In this document: piece after piece, positions 6,021-6,815 of the stretch
Numbering within the stretch: the stretch's first letter is position 1
How the letters are laid out: every line of letters begins with the position of its first letter
Assembly: GCA_910587205.1 (NCBI GenBank)
Contig: CAJULZ010000133.1
Span: forward strand, 1 to 6,815
Length of the DNA: 6,815 bases
From: an uncultured Oscillospiraceae bacterium
GTDB taxonomy: Bacteria > Bacillota > Clostridia > Oscillospirales > Oscillospiraceae
Direction: 5' to 3'
Translations under genes and position numbers: made by a program
The notes under the pieces: generated by a model
The model's input: only the letters and a program-made list of their open reading frames with translations
Told to the model about the DNA's origin: nothing
The model's database searches: none

Positions 6021-6100
6021 TGTATGGGTTTGGCTTACCCCGGCGAAGCCGCTGTCTGCGGTTTTGCGCGCCCAGCAAAGCAGGTCACGGGTGGAAACGA

Positions 6101-6163
6101 AGAAATTCCTGCCAGAGTACAGTTTTCGGCGAAGCCGGAAACCGAACGGTGGCAGGAATTTCT
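6101..6163. repeat. 63-nt inverted-repeat element downstream of tRNA-Leu
   Basis: Perfect 14-bp arms AGAAATTCCTGCCA (6101-6114) and TGGCAGGAATTTCT (6150-6163) enclose 35 nt that hold a small CGGC-GAA-GCCG hairpin (6127-6137) and an ACCG-AA-CGGT stem. The CGGCGAAGCCG core occurs again at 6041-6051. On the minus strand the stem ends in a T-rich TTTCTTCGTTT stretch, so it could serve as the tRNA terminator. It may also be a dispersed REP- or MITE-like element. No target-site duplication is clear. Confidence 0.65.
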
Positions 6164-6167
6164 GAGC

Positions 6168-6252
6168 TGGTGCCGGTGGCCGGACTCGAACCGGCACGCC
6201 TCGCGGCGCTTGATTTTGAGTCAAGTACGTCTACCAATTCCATCACACCGGC
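6168..6252 (-). tRNA. tRNA-Leu (anticodon CAA)
   Basis: The minus strand folds into a complete class II tRNA of 85 nt including an encoded CCA (6168-6170). The acceptor stem is GCCGGTG/CACCGGC. The D arm contains GGAATTGGTAGAC. The anticodon stem CTTGA/TCAAG has loop CTCAAAA with anticodon CAA at 6216-6218, which reads UUG codons. A long variable arm CGCC-GCGA-GGCG and a T arm GCCGG-TTCGAGT-CCGGC are present, typical of leucine tRNAs. Confidence 0.97.
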
Positions 6253-6265
6253 AAGCGCAGAGGAT

Positions 6266-6294
6266 ACTATATCACATTTTGTCCTCCAACGCAA
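6266..6294 (-). promoter_or_regulatory. Promoter of tRNA-Leu
   Basis: On the minus strand TTGCGT (6289-6294) and TATAGT (6266-6271) are separated by 17 nt. The expected start near 6259 is about 7 nt before the mature tRNA 5' end at 6252. It lies in the 52-nt gap after the AAA+ ATPase stop, so the tRNA need not depend on readthrough from that gene. Confidence 0.75.
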
Positions 6295-6304
6295 GGGCCA
6301 TTCT

Positions 6305-6815
6305 CTATTTTTCCGGATTTTCTTCCCCGTCCTCCAGATCCAGGTCGGCCACGGTGAAGGCCATCAGATCCTCCTTCTTGGGCGCGTCCATGGCAGCCAC
6401 CCGGTTGGCCTGGCGGGCCACGGCGGCCTCGAACACGTTGCGTACGTCCCGGGCGTTGCCGAAATTCTCGTCCCGGCGGTCGTACATCACCTGGAACGCC
6501 TCCGCCGCGGCCTTGTCCGTCCCCTCATCCAGCGTATACCCGTTCCTCTCGCACATGGAGCGGAAGATTTCCGCCAGCTGCCCGCCATCGTAGTCCTCAA
6601 AGTAGAAATACTTGTTGAAGCGGCTCTCCAAGCCGGGGTTGGCGTGGATGAAATCGCCCATCAGGTCGGTGTATCCCGCCACGATCACAATCAGGTCGTC
6701 CCGGTGGTCCTCCATCCCCTTGAGCAGCACCTCGATGGCCTCCCGGCCGAAATCGTTGGGGTTGTCCTGGTTGGCCAGGGCGTACGCTTCGTCGACAAAC
6801 AGCACCCCGCCCAGG
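6305..6815 (-). CDS. CbxX/CfxQ-SpoVK-type AAA+ ATPase, 3' part
   Basis: The C-terminal 169 residues of an AAA+ ATPase; the 5' part with Walker A lies beyond the right edge. Visible are Walker B (GGVLFVDEAYAL), sensor 1 (IVIVAGYTD), an arginine-finger loop (NPGLESRFNKYFYFEDYDG) and the helical lid with the sensor 2-type FGNARDVRNVFEAAVARQANR. This order and spacing match the CbxX/CfxQ family, which includes stage V sporulation protein K and other remodelling ATPases of Firmicutes. The VFVDEAYAL style of Walker B and GNAR lid are diagnostic for the family. Which member this is, and its partner, cannot be decided without the N-terminal part. The tail after the lid is acidic (VADLDLEDGEENPEK). 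It is followed by the tRNA-Leu gene on the same strand. Confidence 0.9.
   Translation of the reverse strand, partial: LGGVLFVDEAYALANQDNPNDFGREAIEVLLKGMEDHRDDLIVIVAGYTDLMGDFIHANPGLESRFNKYFYFEDYDGGQLAEIFRSMCERNGYTLDEGTDKAAAEAFQVMYDRRDENFGNARDVRNVFEAAVARQANRVAAMDAPKKEDLMAFTVADLDLEDGEENPEK

Noticed and set aside
6019..6047. TACAAT with TTCGCC 17 nt upstream as a promoter for DUF4430.
   Set aside because: The -35 matches the consensus poorly and the start would fall inside the hairpin arm; too weak to list.

Overview
The window suggests a GC-rich, anaerobic, gut-type Firmicute, most likely in the Oscillospiraceae / Flavonifractor-like group. The reasons are the GC-rich coding sequence with strong AGGAGG-type ribosome binding sites, an ECF sigma factor paired with a DUF4179-like membrane anti-sigma protein, a SpoVK/CbxX-type AAA+ ATPase, an ECF-type vitamin transporter S component, and a tRNA with an encoded CCA end. 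This taxonomic reading is an inference from gene content; no marker gene is present.

Left part (1-2213, minus strand): a FapA-family (DUF342) polymer-like beta-helix protein is followed 55 nt downstream by a stand-alone CheY-type receiver. The pair is driven by a clear housekeeping promoter (TTGCCA-17-TATAAT) at 2256-2284. That promoter lies inside the longest possible reading frame, so the FapA start is fixed at 2213.

Middle part (2334-4419, plus strand): a divergently transcribed signalling operon with an ECF sigma factor (TTG start), an overlapping membrane-anchored anti-sigma protein, and a short copper-amine-oxidase-N-like 'stalk' domain ORF. The stalk ORF starts 5 nt after the anti-sigma stop and may have been split from it by a frameshift. 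A promoter resembling those read by ECF sigma factors (TGCAAC, 16 nt, CGTATC) precedes the operon, which suggests autoregulation. A perfect 15-bp-stem terminator ends it.

Right part (4454-6815, minus strand): the 3' part of a CbxX/CfxQ-SpoVK-type AAA+ ATPase runs off the right edge. It is followed by a tRNA-Leu(CAA) with its own promoter, a roughly 255-nt non-coding stretch rich in inverted repeats, and a tightly packed three-gene unit. The unit holds a membrane-anchored DUF4430 (transcobalamin-C-like) protein, an ECF transporter S component, and a LytR/AgrA-type response regulator broken by two -1 frameshifts and lacking its DNA-binding domain. The DUF4430 and S-component pair probably captures and imports a small vitamin-like molecule. 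The substrate is not decided by the sequence, and the shared EcfA/EcfT energizing subunits are not in this window.

No CRISPR array, transposase, phage gene or rRNA was seen. The points most worth a second look are the possible ECF autoregulatory promoter, the split anti-sigma/stalk protein, the decaying response regulator at the end of the transporter operon, and the structured leader in front of DUF4430.
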